Source: Streptomyces xiamenensis (GTDB taxonomy: Bacteria; Actinomycetota; Actinomycetes; Streptomycetales; Streptomycetaceae). Taken from it: a stretch of DNA of 64,000 nucleotides. Location: NCBI RefSeq assembly GCF_000993785.3, contig NZ_CP009922.3, forward strand, positions 5,456,001-5,520,000. Direction: 5' to 3'. The stretch's first letter is position 1; the number at the start of each line of letters is the position of its first letter. Position numbers and translations under genes: made by a program. Positions 7,705-15,743 of the stretch are shown here, piece after piece. The notes beneath the pieces are model-generated. The model saw only the letters and a program-made list of their open reading frames with translations. It searched no databases and had not been told where the DNA came from.

Positions 7705-8472
7705 TCAGTCGCCCTGCCGCAGCAGCACCCGCGCCTGGCGCAGCTCGTGCTTCGAGGCGTGGCCCGCTTCCGATATCGCCTCCAGCGCCTGCCCGGCCTG
7801 GTCCGGCGATGTCGCCAGCACCCGCCCGGCGGCGTCCGCCTGCACCACCATGCCCGCCAGCCGGTGTCCGGTGATGTCGTACATCTCGCGGCAGATCTCC
7901 ACCCGCGTGGTGACCAGCGCCGCCCGCCGGCAGGTGGCGTCCAGGCTGGCCTGGGAGGCGGCGCGTTCGGCGAGCTGCCGGCGGTAGCCGCGCCGGAACC
8001 GGGCCCGGTGGCCCAGCGCCCAGCTCAGCGTGAACGGCACCGACAGCCACAGCACCACCCCGAACGCCATCCGCAGCGGATCGGGCTGGCTCGCCGCGGT
8101 CACCACCCCCGCCAGCAGCGCGGTCGTCAGCCCGCCCAGCAGCGCCAGCCGCGCCGCCCAGGGCGCGCCGTGGCTGGCGGCCGTCGCTATCGCCACGAAC
8201 ACCGCGAACATCGTGCTCAGCGGGCCGAAGCCCAGCACGATCTGCACCACGCACACCACCAGCGCCAGCAGCAGCACCTTTTCCGGACTGCGCCGGCGCA
8301 CCGCCACCGCAGCCGACATGATCGCCCCGACCACCAGCGCCACCACCGCCGCCGAGTCCCGCAGCTCGGGATCCACCGCGATGTGCCACCCGCACAGGAG
8401 CAGCAGCAGGAGGGCCCACCCGCCATCGGCGTTGATCGGAAGACGGCGCTTGCTGGCCCGGGTGCGATCCAT
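7705..8472 (-). CDS. Degenerate NarL-type histidine-kinase remnant (no ATPase domain)
   Basis: A 255-residue protein with about four to six N-terminal membrane segments (residues about 18-140) and a C-terminal DHp-like helix pair of the HisKA_3 type. Two features argue against kinase activity. The phospho-acceptor position of the usual REIHD/ELHD box reads REMYD, with Tyr198 in place of His. The protein also ends at LLRQGD, where the HATPase domain should follow. No response regulator is adjacent. The start MDRTRAS has GGGTGA upstream. It is either a decaying kinase, next to another decayed gene, or a membrane sensor with a non-kinase role. Confidence 0.6.
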   Translation of the reverse strand: MDRTRASKRRLPINADGGWALLLLLLCGWHIAVDPELRDSAAVVALVVGAIMSAAVAVRRRSPEKVLLLALVVCVVQIVLGFGPLSTMFAVFVAIATAASHGAPWAARLALLGGLTTALLAGVVTAASQPDPLRMAFGVVLWLSVPFTLSWALGHRARFRRGYRRQLAERAASQASLDATCRRAALVTTRVEICREMYDITGHRLAGMVVQADAAGRVLATSPDQAGQALEAISEAGHASKHELRQARVLLRQGD

Positions 8473-8610
8473 GGACGTCACCCTACGGTCGCTCCCGACC
8501 GGGGGAGTCAGCCGGGCGATCGATTTTTCGGCCCCCGCCCGACCACACACGGCAACGGACTCGACACCCCGTTCGGTTACAGTGACCGGAGGTATGGCGA
8601 GGAGGTCATC

Positions 8611-9822
8611 GTGTCCGCAACATCCTCAGGCCGGCGCTCCACCCCCGGGGCGCGGTCCGCCGGTGTCGTCAACAGGGTGCGGCCCGACTCCTTCGGCGCC
8701 GACCCGACCGGCGAACGGCTGGCCAGGATCCGGCGCTCACCCCAGTTCCGCGACGGCGCGTTCCGCAACGAGAAGCCCGTCGGCGCCACCCCGAACTCCC
8801 CGCTGCGGATGGCCAGGGACTTCACCCGCCGGGCCGACCGGGTACGCCGTCGTCCCACTGCCGCGCCCCCGCTGGCCCGTCCCGCCTTCGCCCCCGCACC
8901 CGGCGAGGCGGGTCCCGTCGCCGCGTCGGGGCTGCGCCTGACCTGGCTCGGCCACGCCACCGTGCTCGCCGAGATCGACGGGCACCGGGTGCTGTTCGAC
9001 CCGGTGTGGGGCGAGCGCTGCTCGCCCGTCGGCTTCGCCGGGCCCCGGCGGCTGCACCCGGTGCCGCTGCCGCTGGCCGAACTCGGGCCGCTGGACGCCG
9101 TGGTCATCTCCCACGACCACTACGACCATCTGGACATGCCCACCGTCAAGGCGCTGATCGACACCGGCGCCCCCTTCGCCGTACCGCTGGGGGTCGGCGC
9201 CCACCTGGAGCACTGGGGCGTGCCCGCCGAGCGGATCACCGAACTGGACTGGTGGGAGTCCACCACGGCCGGCGAGCTGACCCTGACCGCCACCCCGGGA
9301 CAGCACTTCTGCGGGCGCGGGATGCGCAACACCGGGCTGACCCTGTGGGCTTCGTGGGCGGTCACCGGGCCGCGGCACCGGATCTTCCACAGCGGTGACA
9401 CCGGCTACTTCCCCGGTTTCGCCCGGATCGGTGCCGAACTCGGCCCGTTCGACGCCACGATGATGCAGATCGGCGCCTACAGCGCGGAGTACTGGCCGGA
9501 CATCCACATGACCCCGGAGGAAGGGGTAAGGGCGCACCTGGATCTGAGCGGCCCGGCGGGCGAGCCAGGCGTGCTGCTGCCCATCCACTGGGGGACGTTC
9601 AACCTGGCGCTGCATCCGTGGGACGAGCCCGCCGAGCGGACGCTCGCCGAGTGCGAACGGCAGGGCGTGCGCGCGGTGGTGCCCCGGCCCGGCGCCTCCT
9701 TCGAACCGGCCGCCCCGCCCGCCCCCGACCTGTGGTGGCGTGCCATCGCCCGGCAACCCGCCCCCGTACGGCGGCCGGGCGGCGTCCCGGCGCCCAAGCC
9801 GACGGGAGCGGTGGGCGACTGA
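8611..9822 (+). CDS. Metallo-beta-lactamase-fold hydrolase (NAPE-PLD/UlaG-like)
   Basis: A 403-residue cytoplasmic protein. The fold is clear from TWLGHATVL, LFDPVWGER and the zinc motif SHDHYDHLD (His168, His170, Asp172, His173), then FHSGDTGYF and LPIHWGTFNL carrying the later ligands. The WGERCSP, PGQHFCGRGM and MQIGAYS segments match the N-acyl-phosphatidylethanolamine phospholipase D-like subgroup of bacterial MBL hydrolases. It probably cleaves a phosphodiester or lactone; the substrate is not predictable. GTG 8611 has GGAGG five bases upstream. The 138-bp gap to the divergent kinase remnant must hold its promoter; a TACAGT at 8577 is a possible -10. Confidence 0.85.
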   Translation: MSATSSGRRSTPGARSAGVVNRVRPDSFGADPTGERLARIRRSPQFRDGAFRNEKPVGATPNSPLRMARDFTRRADRVRRRPTAAPPLARPAFAPAPGEAGPVAASGLRLTWLGHATVLAEIDGHRVLFDPVWGERCSPVGFAGPRRLHPVPLPLAELGPLDAVVISHDHYDHLDMPTVKALIDTGAPFAVPLGVGAHLEHWGVPAERITELDWWESTTAGELTLTATPGQHFCGRGMRNTGLTLWASWAVTGPRHRIFHSGDTGYFPGFARIGAELGPFDATMMQIGAYSAEYWPDIHMTPEEGVRAHLDLSGPAGEPGVLLPIHWGTFNLALHPWDEPAERTLAECERQGVRAVVPRPGASFEPAAPPAPDLWWRAIARQPAPVRRPGGVPAPKPTGAVGD

Positions 9823-9846
9823 CGCGGGGTCGGGGCGGCCGGTGTC

Positions 9847-9875
9847 TTGTGCCGCCCCCGGGCGGCTTCTAGGGT
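9847..9875 (+). promoter_or_regulatory. Promoter for the fucose-type operon
   Basis: TTGTGC (9847-9852), a 17-bp spacer and TAGGGT (9870-9875) fit the actinomycete vegetative consensus. The expected transcript starts near 9882, giving a leader of about 55 nt before the small ORF at 9938 and about 118 nt before the dehydrogenase gene at 10000. Confidence 0.5.
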
Positions 9876-9937
9876 TTCCACGCGGTGAGCGGCCCTGCCG
9901 TCCGCACCGCCGAACCCGCCGATCCGGAAGGCAGCCG

Positions 9938-10003
9938 ATGCCCCTCGTCACGGCCCCGCGCCCCCAGCCCCGTACCGGCAGCGACCGGCGGGCGGACCGA
10001 TGA
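9938..10003 (+). CDS. Short leader ORF translationally coupled to the dehydrogenase
   Basis: A 21-codon reading frame (MPLVTAPRPQPRTG...) with a good GGAAGG site six bases upstream of its ATG. Its TGA stop overlaps the ATG of the next gene as ATGA at 10000-10003, whereas that ATG has only a weak site of its own. Coupled translation is therefore likely. It could be a regulatory leader peptide, or the fused ends of a deleted upstream enzyme gene, since a fuconate dehydratase would be expected here. The peptide matches nothing recognised. Confidence 0.4.
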   Translation: MPLVTAPRPQPRTGSDRRADR

Positions 10004-10785
10004 GCGCCCCCGGTGAACTCGCCGGGCTGCGCGCCCTGGTCACCGGCGGCGGCTCCGGCATCGGCCTGGCCACCGCCCGGCTGCTCGCCGCCCGGGGCGC
10101 CGACGTCGCCGTACTGGACCTCGACCCCGCCCCGGCCACCGCACCGCTGCGCGGCTACCGCGCGGACGTGGCCGACGACATCTCCGTGCGCGCGGCCGTC
10201 TCCGCCGCCGGCACCGCGCTCGGCGGCCTCGACATCCTCGTAAACAACGCCGGCATCGGCGCGGCCGGCACCGTCGAGGACAACAACGACGAGGAGTGGC
10301 ACCGGGTCTGGGACATCAACGTGCTGGGCATCGTGCGCACCACCCGTGCCGCCCTGCCGCTGCTGCGCGCCTCCGAGCGGGCCGCCGTCGTCAACACCTG
10401 CTCCATCGCCGCCACCGCCGGGCTGCCGCAGCGTGCTCTGTACTCGGCCACCAAGGGCGCCGTCCTCTCGCTCACCCAGGCGATGGCGGCCGACCACATC
10501 GCCGAGGGCATCCGCGTCAACTGTGTCAACCCCGGTACGGCCGACACTCCCTGGGTCGGCCGGCTGCTCGCGGCGGCCGAGGACCCCGAGGCCGAACGCG
10601 CCGCGCTGACCGCACGTCAGCCCATGGGGCGGCTGGTGAGCGCCGAGGAGGTGGCCGCGGCCATCGCCTACCTGGCCTCGCCCGCCGCCGGATCCGTCAC
10701 CGGCACCGCGCTCGCCGTCGACGGGGGCATGGCCGGGCTGCGACTGCGCCCGCGCGGTGGCGACGCGCCGGACCGTTCCTCATGA
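10000..10785 (+). CDS. Short-chain dehydrogenase (2-keto-3-deoxy-L-fuconate dehydrogenase-like)
   Basis: A 261-residue classical SDR with the nucleotide-binding motif TGGGSGIG (Thr15-Gly22), NNAG at residues 82-85 and a catalytic Ser135-Tyr148-Lys152 triad (CSIAATAG ... YSATK). NPGTADTPWVGR and VDGGMAG are typical SDR end motifs. Its position before an aldo/keto reductase and an amidohydrolase-2 lactonase matches the oxidative, non-phosphorylating L-fucose route, where this enzyme oxidises 2-keto-3-deoxy-L-fuconate with NAD. That assignment depends on context; sequence alone proves only an SDR. It overlaps the next gene by ATGA (10782-10785). Confidence 0.8.
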   Translation: MSAPGELAGLRALVTGGGSGIGLATARLLAARGADVAVLDLDPAPATAPLRGYRADVADDISVRAAVSAAGTALGGLDILVNNAGIGAAGTVEDNNDEEWHRVWDINVLGIVRTTRAALPLLRASERAAVVNTCSIAATAGLPQRALYSATKGAVLSLTQAMAADHIAEGIRVNCVNPGTADTPWVGRLLAAAEDPEAERAALTARQPMGRLVSAEEVAAAIAYLASPAAGSVTGTALAVDGGMAGLRLRPRGGDAPDRSS

Positions 10786-11795
10786 CGCTCCGCCGCCGCC
10801 GGCTGCGGGGCGGCCTCACCTTCAGCGAACTCTCCCTCGGCGGCGCACCGCTGGCCGGCCTGGGCTCCCCGGTGTCCGGGGAACAGGCCCGGCAGACCGT
10901 GGACACCGCCTGGGAACTGGGCATCCGCGGCTTCGACACGGCACCGCACTACGGGATCGGCCTGTCCGAGCGCCGGCTCGGCGCGGCGCTGGCCCACCGG
11001 CCCCGCGCCGAACTGACGCTCTCCACCAAGGTCGGCCGGCTGCTGGTGCCCCACGAGGGGAAGGCCGCGGCGGGCGACGACGGCGCGTACGGGTTCCCCG
11101 GTGTCCCGGCCACCCACCGCAGGCAGTGGGACTTCACGGCCGACGGCGTACGGCGCTCCCTGGAGGCCAGCCTGGAACGTCTCGGCCTGGACCGCGCCGA
11201 CCTGGTCCTGCTGCACGACCCGGACGACCACGAGCACCAGGCGCTCACCGAGGCCTACCCCGCGCTGGAACGGCTGCGCGCCGAGGGCACGGTCGGCGCC
11301 ATCGGTGTCGGCATGAACCAGTCGGCGATGCCGGCCCGCTTCGTACGGGACACCGACATCGACGTGGTCCTGCTGGCGGGCCGCTACACCCTCCTGGACC
11401 AGGACGGGCTGAGCGAACTGCTGCCGGCCGCCGCGGCCCGTGGCGTGGGCGTCGTCATCGGCGGGGTCTTCAACAGCGGACTGCTCGCCGACCCCCGCCC
11501 CGGCGCCTCCTACGATTACCGCCCGGCCCCCGAGCCGCTGCTGCGCCGTGCCCTGCGGATCAAGGACATCGCCGCCCGGCACGGCGTACCGCTGCGCGCC
11601 GCCGCCCTGCGCTTCCCGCTGGGGCACCCGGCCGTGGTGAGTGTGCTGGTCGGCGCGCGGTCGGCTGCCGAGGTGCGGGACGCGGTGGCGATGTCCGGGC
11701 ATCCGGTCCCGGACGGACTGTGGGAGGAACTGCGCGCCGAGGGGCTGCTGCCCCCGCACGCTCCGGTCCCGGCCGGGGCAGAGGAGCGGCGGTGA
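10782..11795 (+). CDS. Aldo/keto reductase, L-fucose (D-threo-aldose) dehydrogenase-like
   Basis: A 337-residue aldo/keto reductase with the four catalytic residues in place: Asp52 and Tyr57 in FDTAPHYG, Lys83 in STKVGR and His145 in LLHDPDD. The subgroup resembles bacterial D-threo-aldose 1-dehydrogenases (EGTVGAIGVGMNQ, VLLAGRYTLLDQ), which oxidise L-fucose or related aldoses to the lactone with NAD(P). It is translationally coupled by ATGA to the dehydrogenase upstream and by GTGA (11792-11795) to the lactonase remnant downstream. The lactone it forms would be the substrate of that truncated next gene. Confidence 0.85.
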   Translation: MTLRRRRLRGGLTFSELSLGGAPLAGLGSPVSGEQARQTVDTAWELGIRGFDTAPHYGIGLSERRLGAALAHRPRAELTLSTKVGRLLVPHEGKAAAGDDGAYGFPGVPATHRRQWDFTADGVRRSLEASLERLGLDRADLVLLHDPDDHEHQALTEAYPALERLRAEGTVGAIGVGMNQSAMPARFVRDTDIDVVLLAGRYTLLDQDGLSELLPAAAARGVGVVIGGVFNSGLLADPRPGASYDYRPAPEPLLRRALRIKDIAARHGVPLRAAALRFPLGHPAVVSVLVGARSAAEVRDAVAMSGHPVPDGLWEELRAEGLLPPHAPVPAGAEERR

Positions 11796-12250
11796 ACGTC
11801 ATCGACGCGCATCACCATGTGTGGGACCTCGCCGTCCGTGATCAGGAATGGCTCGCCGAACCGGAACTCGCCCCGATCCGCCGCGACTTCTCCCTGGCCG
11901 ACCTGGCGCCGCCGGCCCGTGCGGCCGACGTGGTGGGCACCGTGCTGGTGCAGACCGTCACGGTCCCCGAGGAAACCCCCGAACTGCTGGCCCTGGCCGC
12001 CGGGCAGGTGGACGGCGCCCCGGTGGCCGGGGTGGTCGGCTGGAGTGACCTGTGCGACCCGGCCATCGCCGAGAACCTCGCGGCGTTACGCGAACTGCCG
12101 GGCGGCGCACGGCTGTCGGGCATCCGCCACCAGGTGCGGGGCGAGCCGGACCCGCACTGGCTGCTGCGCCCGGACGTCCCGCGCGGTCTGGCGGCCGTGG
12201 CGGCGGCCGGTCAGCGCAGCGGGTCGTGCCCCAGCGACATCAGCCGGTAG
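11792..12250 (+). pseudogene. Truncated amidohydrolase-2 (L-fuconolactonase-like)
   Basis: Begins as a normal amidohydrolase-2/fuconolactonase: IDAHHHVWD metal motif at residues 3-11, then GTVLVQTV and IRHQVRGEPDP. It stops resembling the family after about residue 140 (RGLAAVAAAG). The last dozen codons run antisense into the end of the convergent DUF3140 gene, and the frame closes at 153 residues against about 280 in the family. The second half of the barrel, with the conserved Asp and the remaining metal ligands, is absent, so it should be inactive. GTG 11792 overlaps the previous stop, so it remains part of the operon. Confidence 0.75.
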
Positions 12251-12516
12251 CGTCGCTCGCCCACCCCGGCACCCGCGCCCCCGGTCGCGGTGGCCGACCG
12301 CACGGTGGCCAGCACCTCGCGCATCAGCCGCACGTCCTCCGCCGTCAGATCGATCCGGCGCTTGCGCAAAATGGCCAGGACTCCGCGCCCGTGGGTCCGC
12401 CCCGGATCACCGCCGGCCGTGCGCAGCCAGGCCGAGAGCTCGTGCGAGGTCATGTTCACCACGCCACGGAACTCCGCCCACAGCGTGTCCAGCTCGCCCG
12501 CATCGATCCCGCTCAT
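12211..12516 (-). CDS. DUF3140 family protein
   Basis: A 101-residue protein matching the DUF3140 pattern (LWAEFRGVVNMTSHELSAWL then ILRKR...DLTAEDVRLMREVLATV). The family is small, cytoplasmic, common in actinobacteria and of unknown function, sometimes found near DNA-binding or Ku-like genes. GGAGG stands before the ATG. Its 3' end overlaps the truncated lactonase by 40 bp on the opposite strand, so the rearrangement that cut the lactonase ended at this gene. Confidence 0.75.
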   Translation of the reverse strand: MSGIDAGELDTLWAEFRGVVNMTSHELSAWLRTAGGDPGRTHGRGVLAILRKRRIDLTAEDVRLMREVLATVRSATATGGAGAGVGERRYRLMSLGHDPLR

Positions 12517-12602
12517 CCGTCCTCCCGCGCGCCGTGGCATGCATGCCCCGCTGTGGGTCCCCGGATGGATGAGCGTGAAAACCCACCGCACGGCGCGCAC
12601 TG

Positions 12603-13244
12603 TCAGTTGCGCGCCAGAGAACGTACATCCTCGGCCAGGCCCTTGTTGAGCGCGACCCGCACCAGCCCCGCCGTCAGCCGCGGCAGCTCCCGCTGCCCCA
12701 CCAGCCGGTTCAGCGCGCGCGGCGAACGCGGCAGCCCCACCCGCTGCGCCCCGTCCAGCGCCTTGCCGTCGATGTAGGGCGCGTACCGGGGCCACACGCC
12801 CTGTACCTCCCGCAGGAAGATGGTCGCCCCCAGCGGGCCGATGCCGGGAAACTCCTGGAGCCGTTCGCCGACATCCCCGGGCTCCTCGCGCAGCCGCCGC
12901 AGATCCCCGCCGTACCGGTCCAGCAGCAACCGGGCTCCGTCCCCCAGCTGGGTGGCGGTCCGCTCGTCGTAGCGGCGGTAGTGCCCCACCCCCAGCGCGT
13001 CGACCCGCTGCTGCCAGGTGGCGTCCGCCATGGCGCGCGGCGTGCGCATCCCGGCGTCGAACAGCGCCCGGGCGGCGGCCACCGCCACATCGGCCTTGAT
13101 CCGCGCGGACAGCAGATGCGACAGCACCAGCACCTGGTACAGCGGCGCCGGTGTGTCCTTCAGCCGGATGCCGGCCTGCTCCGCGTACGTCTGGCCGCAC
13201 TCCTCCACCACGGCCCGCGCCAGCGCCTCGGTCTTCGCACTCAC
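12603..13244 (-). CDS. HhH-GPD (endonuclease III-like) DNA glycosylase family protein
   Basis: A 213-residue all-helical protein with a helix-hairpin-helix segment LQEFPGIGPLGATIF and the following YAPYIDGKALDG region, where the catalytic Asp of this superfamily lies. The C-terminal Cys cluster that binds an iron-sulfur centre in endonuclease III is absent, placing it in the cluster-free actinobacterial branch. A base-excision repair role is inferred from the fold; the damaged base is unknown. The GTG start at 13244 is preceded by GAGGAGG at good spacing. It stands alone, leftward, after the terminator of the alpha-xylosidase operon. Confidence 0.75.
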   Translation of the reverse strand: MSAKTEALARAVVEECGQTYAEQAGIRLKDTPAPLYQVLVLSHLLSARIKADVAVAAARALFDAGMRTPRAMADATWQQRVDALGVGHYRRYDERTATQLGDGARLLLDRYGGDLRRLREEPGDVGERLQEFPGIGPLGATIFLREVQGVWPRYAPYIDGKALDGAQRVGLPRSPRALNRLVGQRELPRLTAGLVRVALNKGLAEDVRSLARN

Positions 13245-13320
13245 CGGATCCCTCCTCGGGTCAGCCCTCCCCGCGACGGACGATCCGCCCCCGGGTGCCC
13301 GCTCGCGGCCCGCCCACACA

Positions 13321-13364
13321 CCACGGAGCCCCGCGACCTGCGGGCAGGTCGCGGGGCTCCGTGG
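13321..13364 (-). terminator. Terminator of the LacI-ABC-GH1-GH31 operon
   Basis: A perfect 20-bp inverted repeat (13321-13340 and 13345-13364) with a 4-base loop CGGG begins seven bases after the alpha-xylosidase stop codon. It lacks a long T run, as usual for actinomycete terminators. Confidence 0.8.
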
Positions 13365-13370
13365 ACCGCG

Positions 13371-15686
13371 TCAGACGGCCGTGCGCACCGTCAGCGAGGA
13401 GCTGCCCGCGCCGGCGGCGACCGGGGCGGCGTAGCCGTCGGGGCCCGCCAGCTGCACCTGCCAGGGGCCGAGCGCCGCGCCCTGGGCCGCCTCGGCGGTG
13501 ACCGTCACCGCGTCGCCGTCCCGCCGGGTGCGGAAGGTGACCGCCGTGGAGCCGTCGGGCGCCGGCAGCGCCGTCACCGTCTCCACACCGTCCGCCGGGG
13601 CGTGCACCCGCAGCGTCACCCCGTCCGCCCAGTCGTACTCCACCCCTTCGGCGGCGCGCTCCGCGTCACCGAGCGGGATCACCGAGCCGGGCCGGGCCAG
13701 CAGCGGCAGGGAGTCGAAGCCGAAGTGGTCCCGCCGCCAGCCCGGACCCTGGATCTGCTCCCCGCTCAGCAGATGTGTCCAGGTCCCGGCCGGTACGTAG
13801 TACTCGACCTCGCCGCCGGCCGACAGCACCGGCGCCACCAGCAGATCCCCGCCGAGCATGTACTGCCGGTCAAGGGTGTGGGTGGCCGGATCGTGCGGGA
13901 ACTCCAGCACCATCGCCCGCATCACCGGCGTACCGTGCTGCCGGGCCCGCACCCCCGCCTCGAACAGGTACGGCATCAGCCGGTGCTTGAGCCGGGTGAA
14001 GTCCCGGGTGACCGTCACCGCCTCCTCGTCGTAGTCCCACGGGACGCGGTAGGAGTTGGAGCCGTGCAGCCGGCTGTGCGAGGACAGCAGTCCGAACTGC
14101 ACCCAGCGCTTGAAGACCTCGGGCGTCGGGGTGCCCTCGAAGCCGCCGATGTCGTGGCTCCAGAACCCGAAGCCGGACAGCCCCAGCGACAGACCGCCGC
14201 GCAGCGACTCCGCCATCGCCGTGAACGTCGACTCGCAGTCGCCGCCCCAGTGCACCGGGAACTGCTGCCCGCCCGCCGTCGCCGAGCGCGCGAACAGCAC
14301 CGCCTCGCCCTCACCGCGCGCCTCGGTCAGCACCTCGAAGACCGCCTCGTTGTACAGCTGCGTGTAGTAGTTGTGCATCCGCTGCGGCTCGGAACCGTCG
14401 TGCCACACCACATCGGTGGGGACGCGCTCCCCGAAGTCCGTCTTGAAGCAGTCCACGCCCTGCCCCAGGAGCGTGCGCAGCTTGTCCTGGTACCAGGTGC
14501 GCGCCGCGGGGCTGGTGAAGTCCACCAGGCCCATGCCGGCCTGCCACAGGTCCCACTGCCACACGTCGCCGTTCGCCTTGCGCACCAGATGGCCCAGCGC
14601 CTTGGCCTCGGCGAACAGCGGCGACTTCTGCCCGATGTACGGGTTGATCCACACGCAGATCCGCAGCCCGCGGTCGTCCTTGAGCCTTCGCAGCATCCCC
14701 TCCGGGTCCGGGAAGACGTCCGGGTCCCAGGTGAAGTCGCACCACTGGTACTCCTTCATCCAGAAGCAGTCGAAGTGGAAGACGCTCAGCGGGATCTCGC
14801 GCTCGGCCATACCGGACACGAAGCGGTTGACGGTCGCCTCGTCGTAGTCGGTGGTGAACGACGTCGACAGCCACAGGCCGAACGACCAGGCCGGCGGCAG
14901 CGCCGGACGGCCCGTCAGCGCCGTGAAGCGGTCCAGGATCTCCTTGGGCGTGGGCCCGTGGATCACCAGGTACTCGATGGACTGGTCCTCCACGCTGAAC
15001 TGGACCTGGCCCACCGACTCCGAGGCGATCTCGTAGGACACCTTGCCCGGGTGCCGCACGAAGACGCCGTAGCCGCGGTTGGTGAGATAGAACGGGATGT
15101 TCTTGTACGCCTGCTCGCTGGCGGTGCCGCCGTCGGCCTGCCAGATGTCCACGGTCTGGCCGTTCTTGGTGAACGGAGTGAACCGCTCGCCCAGCCCGTA
15201 CACCAGCTCGCCGATGCCCAGCGACAGCTGCCCCAGCGCGTGGTGTTGGCCGTTGTCGGTGACCGCGAAGCCGGTCCCGCGCTTCTCGGCGGAGGTCAGC
15301 ACCGTGCCGTCCGCCAGGAAGTCCAGGCGCCAGGGCCCCTCGGTGTCCACCCGCAACGCGAGAGAACCGCTGGACAGTTCGAGGACCGAGCCGTCCCGGG
15401 TGACCTTCCCCGGCGCGTCCGCCGGGTCCGGAAGCAGCGCGAACTCGGGGCCGCGCTCGACCGCCCCGGCGTGATGGGTGGAGCGCACCGAGATCACCCC
15501 CTCGGCGGGCGAGGAGCACTCCACCGTCACCAGCGCGCTGTTGAGCGTGTGGCCGCGGCGCTCCACGTGCCGCACCGGGGCGTAGAGGGTGAATCTGCCG
15601 TCCGCGACCACGGCATCCCCGACCTCCGTGGCGTAGGACAGCTTCACGCCCTCTCGCGTCAGCCAGTAGCCATCGGTGAACTTCAC
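13371..15686 (-). CDS. yicI: GH31 alpha-xylosidase
   Basis: Releases alpha-linked xylose from the non-reducing ends of xyloglucan-type oligosaccharides inside the cell. The 771-residue length and domain order (N-terminal beta-sandwich, TIM barrel, C-terminal beta domains) match YicI. The catalytic nucleophile Asp417 lies in KTDFGE and the acid/base Asp483 in HWGGDCES, each one residue off the E. coli YicI numbering (416/482). There is no signal peptide, so it acts on imported oligosaccharides. The GTG start has AGGAG five bases upstream. It is the last gene of the six-gene operon that begins with the LacI regulator. Substrates other than xyloglucan fragments, such as isoprimeverose-like sugars, are possible. 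Confidence 0.93.
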   Translation of the reverse strand: MKFTDGYWLTREGVKLSYATEVGDAVVADGRFTLYAPVRHVERRGHTLNSALVTVECSSPAEGVISVRSTHHAGAVERGPEFALLPDPADAPGKVTRDGSVLELSSGSLALRVDTEGPWRLDFLADGTVLTSAEKRGTGFAVTDNGQHHALGQLSLGIGELVYGLGERFTPFTKNGQTVDIWQADGGTASEQAYKNIPFYLTNRGYGVFVRHPGKVSYEIASESVGQVQFSVEDQSIEYLVIHGPTPKEILDRFTALTGRPALPPAWSFGLWLSTSFTTDYDEATVNRFVSGMAEREIPLSVFHFDCFWMKEYQWCDFTWDPDVFPDPEGMLRRLKDDRGLRICVWINPYIGQKSPLFAEAKALGHLVRKANGDVWQWDLWQAGMGLVDFTSPAARTWYQDKLRTLLGQGVDCFKTDFGERVPTDVVWHDGSEPQRMHNYYTQLYNEAVFEVLTEARGEGEAVLFARSATAGGQQFPVHWGGDCESTFTAMAESLRGGLSLGLSGFGFWSHDIGGFEGTPTPEVFKRWVQFGLLSSHSRLHGSNSYRVPWDYDEEAVTVTRDFTRLKHRLMPYLFEAGVRARQHGTPVMRAMVLEFPHDPATHTLDRQYMLGGDLLVAPVLSAGGEVEYYVPAGTWTHLLSGEQIQGPGWRRDHFGFDSLPLLARPGSVIPLGDAERAAEGVEYDWADGVTLRVHAPADGVETVTALPAPDGSTAVTFRTRRDGDAVTVTAEAAQGAALGPWQVQLAGPDGYAAPVAAGAGSSSLTVRTAV

Positions 15687-15743
15687 TGCTTCTCCTGCTC
15701 CTCGGGATGCGAATGCTGCTCGTACGGTGCTGCCGTGCGACGG

